This document shows positions 12,288-20,298 of a stretch of DNA of 26,422 nucleotides, one piece after another. The DNA is from a virus. The first letter of the stretch is position 1; each line of letters starts with the position of its first letter. The notes below the pieces were generated by a model. That model searched no databases, had not been told where the DNA came from, and worked only from the letters and a program-made list of their open reading frames with translations. Where the stretch lies: positions 1 through 26,422 of IMG/VR virus record IMGVR_UViG_3300033146_001722; one strand, given 5' to 3'. The translations under genes and the position numbers were made by a program.

Positions 12288-12410
12288 ATGAAAAACCAGG
12301 ATAAAGAAAAATCAAATGAATTGGTTATACAATTTGAAACATTAGATAAATTTATATCTTTAAGTTTTGTTGGTATAGCTGAAATCATTTTTGATAAAAA
12401 TAAAAGATAA
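12288..12410 (+). CDS. Hypothetical 40-aa protein between chaperone and tape measure
   Basis: The ORF begins at ATG 12288, 3 nt after the chaperone extension, and ends 2 nt before the tape measure start. The product has a polar N-terminus and a hydrophobic C-terminal half (LDKFISLSFVGIAEIIFDKNKR). The tight packing and matching codon use make translation likely. No family is recognised. It could be a small tail assembly factor. Confidence 0.45.
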   Translation: MKNQDKEKSNELVIQFETLDKFISLSFVGIAEIIFDKNKR

Positions 12411-12412
12411 AG

Positions 12413-14293
12413 ATGGCACAAGATATAAAGATTAAAGTTGATATAGATACTGATGATGCCAACAAGGATTTGAAGGGGTTAAATAAAAACCTTGATAAGA
12501 CTGGTAAGGAGTTAGATGATGTAGGTAAGGCTGGGAAAAAATCCAAAGGTGGATTAGGAGCGATGGCGTCTGGTTTTAAGGGTATTGGTATGGCGATAAA
12601 GGCGGCTGGGATAGGGTTGGTTTTAAGTTTGATAGCAGGATTGTTTTCGTTACTCAAAGAGAATCAAGTGGTAATGGATTTTATGAATAAGGCAACTCGA
12701 ACAATGAGTATATTATTTAATAAATTACTTGAATCTATATTACCAATGAAAGAAGCTATCAGTGGTCTTTTTGATAATCCCACTGAAAGTTTGAAAAATT
12801 TTATTGATGGGGTTAAAAATTGGTTAATGACTTCAATTAATGGTTGGTTAGATACTTTCAAATTTCTTGGGAAAACATTGGAATCAGTTTTCGAATTGGA
12901 TTGGGAAGGTGTTAAAGAAAATAGTAAAAAGGTAGGTGAGAGTATCTTACAAGCCACAACAGGTATAGATGATTTACCTGGTAAAGTAAAGAAAATTGGT
13001 GTAGAAATAGTAAAAACATTTGAGGAATCAACTACGGCTGCCGATAAATATGTAAAGAAACAAAATGAATTGAAACTTGCGGAAGCAGAATTAAATAAAT
13101 ACGTTGCTGGTAATAGATTAGAATTGGAAAAATTAAAAGGAGTTCGTGAAGATGAAACAAAAAGTATGGACGAAAGAATTGCTGCCAGTGATAGAATGAA
13201 CGAATTGATACAAGAGGAACAAGATAGGGCTATTTCTTTACAGGAGGAAAAGATTAAGTTGATGTTACTTGATAAAGAACAAACACAAACTACTAATGAA
13301 GATTTAATAGCGATTATGAACGCGGAAGCAGAACTTGATAAGTTAAGAACTGATGCGGCTGTTAGAAATACAGAGAATATGAAATTTGCCAACACTTTAA
13401 GGAAACAGGAGGCTGCTGATAAAGAAGCCGAAGTTGCTAAACAAGATGAGTTAAATGAATTGGAGATAGAACGATTACAGGAGTTTAGAGATAGGAAAAA
13501 GGATTTAGAAAATGAATGGAAATTAGAAGACGCTGAAACCGATGAAGAGTTTTACGAACAATTAAAGGACCAAGAAAAGGAACGATTCGAATTAGAATTG
13601 AAAAATGAAAAACTCACTAATGAGGAAAAACTATTTTTGAAAAAGGAACACGAAAGAAATATCCACGATATAGATAAGGAATCATTAAAATCCAAACAAA
13701 AAATTGACGCTGAAAAAAGAGCGAGTGATGCACGAAATTTAGCATCGGCTTCACAAACACTTGGTAATATGGCTTCTTTATTTGAAGAAAACACTGTTGC
13801 TTATAAGGCTTTCGCATCAGCACAAGTTATAATAGATACAGCAAGGGCGATAATGGGATTTACAGCAGGTTATTCTACTATACCAGTTGCGGGTCAGGCA
13901 CTTGCGATTGCTGCATCGGTTGCAACTGCTGCGATGGGGGCTGCTTCATTAGCAAAGATAAATGGAGTTGAGTTCGCCAAGGGTGGTGTTCTACAAGGAC
14001 CATCACATGCACAAGGTGGAATACTTACACCATACGGAGAACTTGAAGGTGGTGAGGGTGTTATTAATAATTCATCTATGGCGTCCCCAGATTTAAGAAA
14101 TATGGCTTCAATTGCAAACGTAGCCGGTGGAGGTGCAGATTTTTCTACTGGTGATGGTTCAGTTAGGTTAAGTTCAGCAAGTATATCACAAATCGTTAAT
14201 GGTATAAATAATAAGAAGGTTTATGTTAGTGAAAGTGATATTACTGAAGTTCAAAATAAAGTGTCTGTTATAGAACAGGAAAGTTTCTTATAA
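12413..14293 (+). CDS. Tail tape measure protein
   Basis: A 626-aa protein, the second longest in the window. N-terminal residues 1-45 are charged helix (DTDDANKDLKGLNKNLDKTGKEL). Residues 48-80 form a Gly/Ala-rich hydrophobic stretch. A long coiled coil runs from about 200 to 440 (Glu/Lys/Arg/Leu-rich). A second hydrophobic Ala/Gly segment spans about 462-515. The C-terminus has the motif FAKGGVLQGPSHAQGGI...GEGVINNSSM, typical of tape measure proteins. It sets tail length and may enter the host membrane during DNA delivery. At about 0.15 nm per residue it predicts a tail of about 90 nm (estimate). It follows the tail chaperone, as expected, but lies before the head genes, which is unusual. 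Confidence 0.9.
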   Translation: MAQDIKIKVDIDTDDANKDLKGLNKNLDKTGKELDDVGKAGKKSKGGLGAMASGFKGIGMAIKAAGIGLVLSLIAGLFSLLKENQVVMDFMNKATRTMSILFNKLLESILPMKEAISGLFDNPTESLKNFIDGVKNWLMTSINGWLDTFKFLGKTLESVFELDWEGVKENSKKVGESILQATTGIDDLPGKVKKIGVEIVKTFEESTTAADKYVKKQNELKLAEAELNKYVAGNRLELEKLKGVREDETKSMDERIAASDRMNELIQEEQDRAISLQEEKIKLMLLDKEQTQTTNEDLIAIMNAEAELDKLRTDAAVRNTENMKFANTLRKQEAADKEAEVAKQDELNELEIERLQEFRDRKKDLENEWKLEDAETDEEFYEQLKDQEKERFELELKNEKLTNEEKLFLKKEHERNIHDIDKESLKSKQKIDAEKRASDARNLASASQTLGNMASLFEENTVAYKAFASAQVIIDTARAIMGFTAGYSTIPVAGQALAIAASVATAAMGAASLAKINGVEFAKGGVLQGPSHAQGGILTPYGELEGGEGVINNSSMASPDLRNMASIANVAGGGADFSTGDGSVRLSSASISQIVNGINNKKVYVSESDITEVQNKVSVIEQESFL

Positions 14294-14442
14294 TGAATGA
14301 AAAATTGTTAGAATTGATAAAAGAGAACAAGGTTCTTATTATCGAAAAAGGGGAACCAGTAAGATTTACTGATGAATGGAAAAAGGAATTGAATAAGTGG
14401 AAACTCAAAAAACAAAACAAACGAAATGAAAAAACAACTTAA
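14293..14442 (+). CDS. Hypothetical 49-aa protein
   Basis: The ATG at 14293 overlaps the tape measure stop (TAATG), and the stop at 14440-14442 lies inside the protease gene, which starts at 14426. Both overlaps indicate coupled translation. The product is short and charged: a helix (NEKLLELIKENK), a strand (VLIIEKGEPVRF) and a basic tail (TDEWKKELNKWKLKKQNK). No family is recognised. It could be a structural accessory. Confidence 0.5.
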   Translation: MNEKLLELIKENKVLIIEKGEPVRFTDEWKKELNKWKLKKQNKRNEKTT

Positions 14443-15016
14443 AGAAATAGAATTAATAGTTGATGGTGAAAATGATGGTTTGAGTGCTATGAGCTTCGTT
14501 TCATACGCTGCTATCGAAAAGTCATTAGTATATTTTGGTGATGATAGAAACAATTACACCTTTGGTAAAGAAATAGAAGAAGGAATAATTGTTTCACCGG
14601 CATTGATTGCTGAAAAAAGAATATATAGATATGATCCTGAAACAAACCAGGAATACTATGTATGGTTCAGTGCTGAAACTATTAAAAAATTATCACAAGG
14701 ATTTCTTATGAGTGAAAATTTTAAGAATAAAACGGAACAACACGACAATGAAATCCAAGGTGTAAATTTAATTTACTCGTGGCTTGTAGAAAATCAGGAG
14801 GATCAATTAATGACCAAGTATGGTTTTACAGATATACCTAATGGTAGTTGGGCGGTTGCGTATAAGATTGATAATGAGGACATTAAAGAGAAAATCAAAA
14901 GTGGTGAAATAACTGGGTTAAGTGTGGAAGCTTATTTAAGTGAAAAATATAGTAAACACTTATCGAAAGATGAACGTAAAGTTCAACAGATTAAAGACTT
15001 ACTTGATAGTCTTTAA
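14426..15016 (+). CDS. XkdF-like prohead protease
   Basis: A 196-aa protein. It matches the XkdF-type serine prohead protease plan: an N-terminal SFVSYAAIEKS segment, a strand-rich core (IIVSPALIAEKRIYRYD...YYVWFSAETIKKLS), the catalytic His in TEQHD (His106), then NLIYSWLVENQEDQLMTKYGFTDIPNGSWAVAYKIDN and the catalytic Ser in TGLSVEAYL (Ser166). XkdF-like enzymes, in the herpesvirus/HK97-type protease fold, cut scaffold and sometimes capsid N-termini during head maturation. Its neighbours support this: the scaffold and major capsid genes follow. The start overlaps the previous small ORF by 17 nt. The C-terminal tail (KHLSKDERKVQQIKDLLDSL) is helical. Confidence 0.85.
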   Translation: MKKQLKEIELIVDGENDGLSAMSFVSYAAIEKSLVYFGDDRNNYTFGKEIEEGIIVSPALIAEKRIYRYDPETNQEYYVWFSAETIKKLSQGFLMSENFKNKTEQHDNEIQGVNLIYSWLVENQEDQLMTKYGFTDIPNGSWAVAYKIDNEDIKEKIKSGEITGLSVEAYLSEKYSKHLSKDERKVQQIKDLLDSL

Positions 15017-15069
15017 TCTATATTTTAATTTTCCCAATTGTTTAGGAAAATATAAAGAAATCACACTTT

Positions 15070-15082
15070 TTATATATATAAG
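15070..15082 (+). promoter_or_regulatory. Putative late promoter element, copy 3
   Basis: TTATATATATAAG lies in the 92-nt gap between the protease and scaffold genes, 26 nt before the scaffold ATG. It has the same TTATATATATA core as the other copies but TTT rather than AAA upstream. It would give extra transcription of scaffold and capsid protein, the products needed in the largest amounts. Confidence 0.5.
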
Positions 15083-15108
15083 TAACAAGTAAAAAACAAT
15101 ATATTCAT

Positions 15109-15744
15109 ATGGACAAGAATTACAAGACTGTATTTGATAAGATTAGATCAATCTTAAATATGGAGACAGTAGAAGAAATTGACGAAACGACTAATGTTGT
15201 TGAGTTAGAAGAAATTGTAGATGTTGTAGATGTTGTAGAATTGGAACCAGAAGTAGTAGAAGACAAACCAGAAATAATTTTAAGTCAATCAACATTGGAA
15301 GATGGCACGATTGTATATTATGATGGAGAGTTGGGAGCAGAGGTTGCTGTTTTTACAGACGAAGCGATGGAAATTTTAATTGAAGATGGAGACTATGTTT
15401 TAGAAAATGGGGATACTTTCAGTGTAGTTAATGGGGTGATAAGTGTTTATACACCTATCGTAGTTGATGAGACACCAGAGGTTGTTCCAGAAGAAGAAGC
15501 GTTAGAAGAAGTCAATTTTGAGGAAAAGTATAATGAAATTAAAGTCATTGTAGATGAACTTAAAGAGAAATTAGAAATGTTTAATAAACAAGAAGTTAAA
15601 CTAAAAGCGGAAATTGAAAAATTAAACGCAGAACCAGAGGTAGAAAGTATTACACAGAAACCAACGGAAACAAGAGAACTAACCCAATTAGAAAAAAGGT
15701 TAGAGCATTTAGATTCATTAAGAAAATTAGTGAATAAAAAATAA
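15109..15744 (+). CDS. Probable head scaffolding protein
   Basis: A 211-aa acidic protein directly upstream of the major capsid gene. Residues 1-55 contain a helix, then a Val/Glu/Asp low-complexity stretch (VVDVVDVVELEPEVVEDKPE). Residues about 60-115 form a beta-rich module (STLEDGTIVYYDGELGAEVAVF...DGDYVLENGDTFSVVNGVISVY). Residues about 130-175 are coiled coil (EEKYNEIKVIVDELKEKLEMFNKQEVKLKAEIEKL). The end is a basic helix (LEKRLEHLDSLRKLVNKK), fit to bind the capsid shell. Acidic coiled-coil protein with a basic C-terminal helix, placed between protease and capsid, is the standard scaffold arrangement. The central beta module is common in Bacteroidota phages but its role is unknown. Confidence 0.7.
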   Translation: MDKNYKTVFDKIRSILNMETVEEIDETTNVVELEEIVDVVDVVELEPEVVEDKPEIILSQSTLEDGTIVYYDGELGAEVAVFTDEAMEILIEDGDYVLENGDTFSVVNGVISVYTPIVVDETPEVVPEEEALEEVNFEEKYNEIKVIVDELKEKLEMFNKQEVKLKAEIEKLNAEPEVESITQKPTETRELTQLEKRLEHLDSLRKLVNKK

Positions 15745-15753
15745 AATAAAACA

Positions 15754-16698
15754 ATGGCAAACAAAAAATATGATTTTGGTTTTAATGTAACTGGTTTAGC
15801 AGAGTATATCGACCAAAGTGGAGATTTAATCGGTGAAATGATTTATAAGGCACAAACTTTACAAATCCCTGGTATTCAGGTGATTGTAGGTAAGAAGCAT
15901 GATTTCAAACTCACTAGAAATGACAATGATGTTTATTTACAAGCAGATAGTTGTGGATGGTCAACATCAGGATCAACTAATTTTGATCAGGTGACTATTC
16001 CAATTAGTCCAGTGAAATTCCAAGAGGAGTTATGTCCAACTGATTTTGACGATAAGTATTTAGGTCAGCAATCAATTGGTTCGAAACCTGAAACATTCCC
16101 TTACGAACAATTTATCGTATCACTTAAAACTGAAAAGATGACTAGTGAAATTGATAGAATTGCTTGGTTAGGAAATACTACAAGTGGAGTTGGTAATTTA
16201 TCACAAGCGGATGGTTGGTTAAGTTTCATTAGTGGTTCAACAGAAACTACTTATGTGGCGGCTGCATCAGGACCATCAACAGTGACAACAATTATGGCAA
16301 AGGTAGAAGCTATGATTGCCGCTTGCGATGAGAGAGTATATACTAAGGAAGACTTAGTAATGTTTATGAGTGTTGCTAATTACAGATTAGTAGTTAATGC
16401 TCAAAAGAAAGAAAACTATGTGAATTATAACATTGGTATTGATGGTAAGACGTTAGAGACTACTATTGATGTTGATGGTGTAAAGATTATGGGACTACAT
16501 GCGTTAAGAGGAACAGATAATTTTATTTTAACTCCTTTATCAAATATGATATTCGCAACAGACTTACTTGACGAAACATCTTATATAGATGCTTGGTTCG
16601 AAAGAAAAGAAAGTCAAGTATTAATCGAAAGTAAATTCAAACTTGGTTTTGGTTTTGAATTCGATTGGATGGTAACACATAACAATCCAGATTTATAA
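15754..16698 (+). CDS. Major capsid protein (HK97-like)
   Basis: A 314-aa protein. No short diagnostic motif exists, but length, position after protease and scaffold, and the alternating beta/helix pattern fit an HK97-fold capsid protein. It has an N-terminal helix (LAEYIDQSGDLIGEMIYKA), an extended arm region with QIPGIQVIVGKKHDF, an Ala-rich spine-like helix region (STVTTIMAKVEAMIAACDERVYTKEDLVMFMS) and a C-terminal beta domain (TDNFILTPLSNMIFATDL...ERKESQVLIESKFKLGFGFEFDW). The FILTPLSNMIFATDL and WFERKESQVLIESKFKLG strands closely resemble capsid P-domain endings. It starts 9 nt after scaffold with an A-rich leader and is followed by a hairpin. Confidence 0.8.
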   Translation: MANKKYDFGFNVTGLAEYIDQSGDLIGEMIYKAQTLQIPGIQVIVGKKHDFKLTRNDNDVYLQADSCGWSTSGSTNFDQVTIPISPVKFQEELCPTDFDDKYLGQQSIGSKPETFPYEQFIVSLKTEKMTSEIDRIAWLGNTTSGVGNLSQADGWLSFISGSTETTYVAAASGPSTVTTIMAKVEAMIAACDERVYTKEDLVMFMSVANYRLVVNAQKKENYVNYNIGIDGKTLETTIDVDGVKIMGLHALRGTDNFILTPLSNMIFATDLLDETSYIDAWFERKESQVLIESKFKLGFGFEFDWMVTHNNPDL

Positions 16699-16714
16699 AA
16701 TATATCAAGGAATA

Positions 16715-16742
16715 AATAAGGGGGATTGATTTTCCCCTTATT
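16715..16742 (+). other. Stable hairpin after the capsid gene (not a classic terminator)
   Basis: AATAAGGGG (16715-16723) pairs perfectly with CCCCTTATT (16734-16742) around a 10-nt loop. It is followed on the + strand by a long A run, not T, so intrinsic termination is unlikely. It may protect the 3' end of the capsid mRNA or act as a processing site. It sits 17 nt after the capsid stop and 22 nt before the next start. Confidence 0.7.
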
Positions 16743-16764
16743 AAAAAAAAAAACAAAAACAAAA

Positions 16765-17286
16765 ATGGGATGCATAAGCAATCAAGGATACACAAAAGGA
16801 TGTGATAGTTCTTATGGAGGTATTAAAAAAGTAGGCATTTTTGAGAAAGCAGGATTGGACCTTGATAATATGACTGTGGTTGATGGAGATATAACAGCAT
16901 TATCTGTTAATGCCGGATACACAGGATACACATATGATTTCTTAAAGGATAATTCGAACTGGACTGAACCAATTGTAGGTGATGGAATAGTTGCGACTGT
17001 CCATTGGACACCTCAAGTGAATTTAATTTTCAGGAGAATGAGTGTTACTTTAAGAAATGAAATAATGGAATTATCAAAAGGGGATTTAGTTATTCTCATT
17101 AAAGATAGAAACGATATAACTTGGGTTATTGGAACGGATATGGGTATGCAGTTAGCTGCATCAGCCGGTAGTCAATCAGGAACTCTGTTAGAAGAATTAA
17201 ATGGTGAAACCTTGTTATTCACAGGGACAGAATCATACAAAGCATACACAACAGCAATAGGAGATACACTTATTACTGATTGGTAA
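16765..17286 (+). CDS. Probable tail tube / major tail protein
   Basis: A 173-aa protein in the preferred reading. An upstream ATG at 16726 lies inside a hairpin and would add 13 residues of low quality, while ATG 16765 has the expected A-rich leader. It starts MGCISNQGYTKGCDSSYGGIKKV, and the rest is beta-rich: TALSVNAGYTGYTYDF, VATVHWTPQVNLIFRRMSVTLRNEI, LVILIKDRNDITWVIG, GMQLAASAGSQSG and a final ETLLFTGTESYKAY. The I-K-K-V strand after a Gly pair, the MELSKGDLVILIKDRN element and the late TLLFTGTE strand resemble tail tube proteins of Bacteroidota siphoviruses. It follows the capsid gene and ends before a double terminator. Alternative: a head decoration protein. Confidence 0.55.
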   Translation: MGCISNQGYTKGCDSSYGGIKKVGIFEKAGLDLDNMTVVDGDITALSVNAGYTGYTYDFLKDNSNWTEPIVGDGIVATVHWTPQVNLIFRRMSVTLRNEIMELSKGDLVILIKDRNDITWVIGTDMGMQLAASAGSQSGTLLEELNGETLLFTGTESYKAYTTAIGDTLITDW

Positions 17287-17290
17287 AAAC

Positions 17291-17320
17291 ATTACCTTTG
17301 TGGTAATTTTTTATTTTTTT
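17291..17320 (+). terminator. Rho-independent terminator 1 after the tail tube gene
   Basis: ATTACC (17291-17296) pairs with GGTAAT (17302-17307) around a 5-nt loop. It is followed by T-rich sequence to 17320, broken by one A at 17313. It lies just after the stop at 17284-17286. Confidence 0.75.
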
Positions 17321-17327
17321 CATATTG

Positions 17328-17360
17328 AAAAGGGGTTTATTGAGTTAAACCCCTTTTTTT
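17328..17360 (+). terminator. Rho-independent terminator 2 (12-bp stem)
   Basis: AAAAGGGGTTTA (17328-17339) pairs perfectly with TAAACCCCTTTT (17346-17357) around a 6-nt loop, with T residues to 17360. With terminator 1 directly upstream, this should end the head transcript almost completely, so the next gene (17447) needs its own promoter, which the element at 17409 could supply. Confidence 0.9.
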
Positions 17361-17408
17361 GTGGGGTTTTTTATAGTTTTTATGGGGTTTTATATAACAA
17401 AACCAATA

Positions 17409-17428
17409 AAATTATATATATAGATAAG
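17409..17428 (+). promoter_or_regulatory. Putative late promoter element, copy 4
   Basis: AAATTATATATATAGATAAG, identical over 20 bases to copy 1 at 147-166. It lies between a double terminator and the propeller gene, 18 nt before its ATG at 17447. This is the strongest positional case for a promoter, since no upstream transcript should cross the terminators. Confidence 0.6.
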
Positions 17429-17446
17429 AAAAAACAATTAATCAAA

Positions 17447-18673
17447 ATGAGTATAAGAATTTTTTATAGTGGTTCAACAGATTTTCATTTATTCATAGAT
17501 AAAGATGGGTTGGTAGAAAATGATATTTACAAATTTGAATTGGTTGGTGATACAACAGAATATACTTTTCTAAAAGATAGTAGTAGATATGTTGATACAT
17601 ATTCTACTTTTACAATATCTACTTTATCAACAGGGGGAATAGATTGGGTTGAAACAAGAGAAGATGAAAGATATAATAATGTAGTCTTATCATCAACAGG
17701 TCAGTATCAAACAACTTCAATTAGAGGTGGTTATGTAATCATATCAAGTGATTATGGTTTAACTTGGAAAGATGTAGGGACAGAACAAATGTGGCACAAT
17801 GTAGATATGACTGATAGTGCTTCAATACAAGTTGCTGTTGGTTGGGAAGGTGATATTTATATGTCTACAAATTATGGTGAAGATTGGGTTGGTTTAACAG
17901 GTGTAGATAGGAATTATACCAATGTTGCCATATCAGGTTTAGATAGGGAGATAGGTGTTGATATGTATATTCTTGCTTGTGATAGTGAGGGATTTGTATA
18001 TCGAAGCACTGATGGTGGTTATTCATTTGATCCAATTTTAACCGAACAATGGTGGAAAAGTGTAAGTATATCTACAACAGGACAATATCAAATTGCTCTT
18101 GCACTTGGGGAACATATCTATACGTCAAATACTTATGGAGAAACTTGGAACAGATGGGATATAGATGGATATTGGTTCGCATCAAGTATTTCATCAACAG
18201 GACAATATCAAGTAATAGGAGAGTGGGATGGTATATTAAAAGTTTCCAATGACTATGGAGAAACTTGGACAGATATTAATATAACACAACGATGGAATAA
18301 TATATCTATGAGTGAAGATGGGAAATATATGTATGCGACTTCGTATGGTATAAACCCAGGTCATTATATTTATTATTCTAATGATTATGGAGTTACTTGG
18401 ATTGCAGATACTTTACAACACAATTGGCATGGTATAGGTTGTTCGGGTGATGGTTTAATTTTAACATCTACCAGTTGGGAAGGACCTTTATATACATCAA
18501 CGAGAGATGTGATTAATATAAATGAAGGTTGGTATAAATATAACTTATATAAAGAAGATGAATTATTAAAAACTGGTCAATGTTACGTCTTTGATGATGA
18601 AGATAATGTTGAAAATTCACCAACAGATACATCTTACGGTGATACAAAAACGACTTATGTATATAAAAAATAA
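17447..18673 (+). CDS. Asp-box beta-propeller structural protein (probable carbohydrate binder)
   Basis: A 408-aa protein in the preferred reading (ATG 17447, behind the promoter element; an open frame from 17300 runs back through the terminators and is not credible). Residues 1-65 and 356-408 look like two halves of one beta-sandwich domain. The middle holds six Asp-box motifs (S-x-D-x-G-x-x-W type) starting near residues 100, 140, 187, 227, 267 and 311, for example SSDYGLTW, SNDYGETW and SNDYGVTW, plus a seventh degenerate repeat. That implies a six- or seven-bladed sialidase/Vps10-like propeller inserted into a host domain. Likely role: glycan binding on the capsid or tail. Sialidase activity is doubtful, since no Arg triad is apparent. 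Confidence 0.75.
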   Translation: MSIRIFYSGSTDFHLFIDKDGLVENDIYKFELVGDTTEYTFLKDSSRYVDTYSTFTISTLSTGGIDWVETREDERYNNVVLSSTGQYQTTSIRGGYVIISSDYGLTWKDVGTEQMWHNVDMTDSASIQVAVGWEGDIYMSTNYGEDWVGLTGVDRNYTNVAISGLDREIGVDMYILACDSEGFVYRSTDGGYSFDPILTEQWWKSVSISTTGQYQIALALGEHIYTSNTYGETWNRWDIDGYWFASSISSTGQYQVIGEWDGILKVSNDYGETWTDINITQRWNNISMSEDGKYMYATSYGINPGHYIYYSNDYGVTWIADTLQHNWHGIGCSGDGLILTSTSWEGPLYTSTRDVININEGWYKYNLYKEDELLKTGQCYVFDDEDNVENSPTDTSYGDTKTTYVYKK

Positions 18674-18682
18674 CGAAATGAA

Positions 18683-20281
18683 ATGGAATTAAAAACAGAA
18701 AAAAATGAAGGTAGATTTATGTTTTCAGCACTATCTTATCAAAATGACATCGTTTTACCATCGTTTAATGAGCAGAATAACTTATCTTGGGTTAAATATG
18801 GTGATGATAATAAATTTCCAGATGAATTACTAACTTTATTTAATAAATCTGGGATACACAATGCTATTATAGAGAGTAAAACTCGTATGATGGTGGGAGA
18901 TGGTATAAAACAAGTTGAAGATGTTGGGTTTAGTGAAAAAACAGAAAAATTTATCAATAAACCAAATCAATTTGAAACAATGGATCAGATATATAAGAAA
19001 TGTTCTATGGACTTTGAGTTATATGGACTTGCTTATATTGAGGTTTTATGGGGGAAAGGACACAAACAGATTGCCGAAATCCACCATATAGATGCCACAA
19101 AAATCCGTTGGGGTAAAGTAAATGATAAAAACAGAATAGATACTTACTGGTATAGTCGTGATTGGAGTAATTATAGAAAAGAACAATATATTCCAGTTGG
19201 GATACCAGTTTTAAATGATAAGAATAAGGAATCAAGACAGATTATTCCAATTGTAAGATATACTCCGGGGTTAGATTACTATTCCTACCCAGATTACATT
19301 GCATCTACTAAATGGATTCATATTGATACAGAGATTGCAAATTTCCACTTTAATAATCTTAAAAATGGTATGACCCCGAGTATATTTTTTGGTTTCCCAG
19401 TTGGGGAAACTACAAATGAGGAAAGAAAACAGATTGAGGAAAAGATTGATGATAAATACAAAGGAACGAATAACGCAAGTAAGTTTATTCTTGCCTTTTA
19501 TGATGCAGAGGGAGAATCAAAACCAGAGGTTACTATTCTTGAAACATCGAACGCTGATAAACTCTATGACTTATTAAATAAAACAACACTACAACAAATA
19601 TTAATAGGGCACAAGGTAGTAAATGAAAATTTAGTAGGTATATCAACCCCAGGGAAATTGGGTTCGTCTAGTGATATATTACAGAATTATGAATTATATT
19701 TTAATACAGTGGTTAAACCAGAACAACAAAAGGTTTTAGAAACGTTTAAGAAAATAATGTTGATAAATGGTATGAACGATATTTATATTCTTGATAATAA
19801 ACCATTGAGTATGGAATTTAGTGAAAATATAATGAAAGAAATACTAACCCGTGATGAGATGAGAGAAATTGTTGGTTATGAACCATTGGAAGTTGAAGAT
19901 GAAGTCATTGAAGATGATATAATTGATGAAGATGATATAATTGAAAACGATGAAAGTATAATTGTTAAACAGGTTGAATTTAAAAAGGATTTTGCTGGTG
20001 TAAGGACAATTGATAAAGGAAATGCTGCGGTGAATATACCAAAGGCGGATTTGAATTCAAAATATATGTGGAGGATTACTACTGGTGAAAAGGACAATTG
20101 TCCAGTTTGCTTAGAAAGAAATGGTAAGACAAGGACTTTGGGTAATTGGCTTCATATAGGAATTCCAGGGATCCCAACAGGTATGAATTTTGGTGATGAT
20201 AGAATTACAAATTTCGCAACTGCTCCCTATTCGAGTTTTTGTGAAGATGCATGTAATTGCAAACTACAAAAAATTGGATAA
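18683..20281 (+). CDS. Portal protein with C-terminal MuF-like Cys-rich tail
   Basis: A 532-aa protein. The first 410 residues follow the phage portal pattern: NLSWVKYGDDNKFPDELL, a helix with NAIIESKTRMMVGDGI, CSMDFELYGLAYIEVLW, the IHHIDATKIRWGK strand, and the late helix FNTVVKPEQQKVLETFKKIM. An acidic linker follows (EVEDEVIEDDIIDEDDI). The last 75 residues resemble the end of Mu gpF-type minor head proteins: WRITTGEKDNCPVCLERNGKTRT, GIPGIPTG and FCEDACNCKL, with five cysteines arranged CxxC, then CxxxCxC, likely binding zinc. So portal and a MuF remnant are fused. The portal forms the dodecameric ring through which DNA enters. Its position after capsid and tail tube genes is unusual. Confidence 0.85.
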   Translation: MELKTEKNEGRFMFSALSYQNDIVLPSFNEQNNLSWVKYGDDNKFPDELLTLFNKSGIHNAIIESKTRMMVGDGIKQVEDVGFSEKTEKFINKPNQFETMDQIYKKCSMDFELYGLAYIEVLWGKGHKQIAEIHHIDATKIRWGKVNDKNRIDTYWYSRDWSNYRKEQYIPVGIPVLNDKNKESRQIIPIVRYTPGLDYYSYPDYIASTKWIHIDTEIANFHFNNLKNGMTPSIFFGFPVGETTNEERKQIEEKIDDKYKGTNNASKFILAFYDAEGESKPEVTILETSNADKLYDLLNKTTLQQILIGHKVVNENLVGISTPGKLGSSSDILQNYELYFNTVVKPEQQKVLETFKKIMLINGMNDIYILDNKPLSMEFSENIMKEILTRDEMREIVGYEPLEVEDEVIEDDIIDEDDIIENDESIIVKQVEFKKDFAGVRTIDKGNAAVNIPKADLNSKYMWRITTGEKDNCPVCLERNGKTRTLGNWLHIGIPGIPTGMNFGDDRITNFATAPYSSFCEDACNCKLQKIG

Positions 20282-20298
20282 AAAAATAAATAAAAACA

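Noticed and set aside
12664-13395. 243-codon reverse-strand ORF
   Set aside because: Antisense of the tape measure coding region, Ser/Phe-rich from reversed Lys/Glu codons, with no start context; all real genes here are on the + strand.
15017-15060. Possible terminator after the protease gene (TTTTCC...GGAAAA)
   Set aside because: Only a 6-bp AT-rich stem and no T run directly after it; not convincing.
16726-16764. Upstream start for the tail tube-like protein
   Set aside because: The ATG is inside a hairpin and the extra residues include a poly-A-encoded Lys stretch; ATG 16765 is preceded by a typical A-rich leader.
17300-17446. N-terminal extension of the propeller protein
   Set aside because: It would read through two strong terminators and the promoter element and encodes Phe/Tyr-rich noise; ATG 17447 is well placed.
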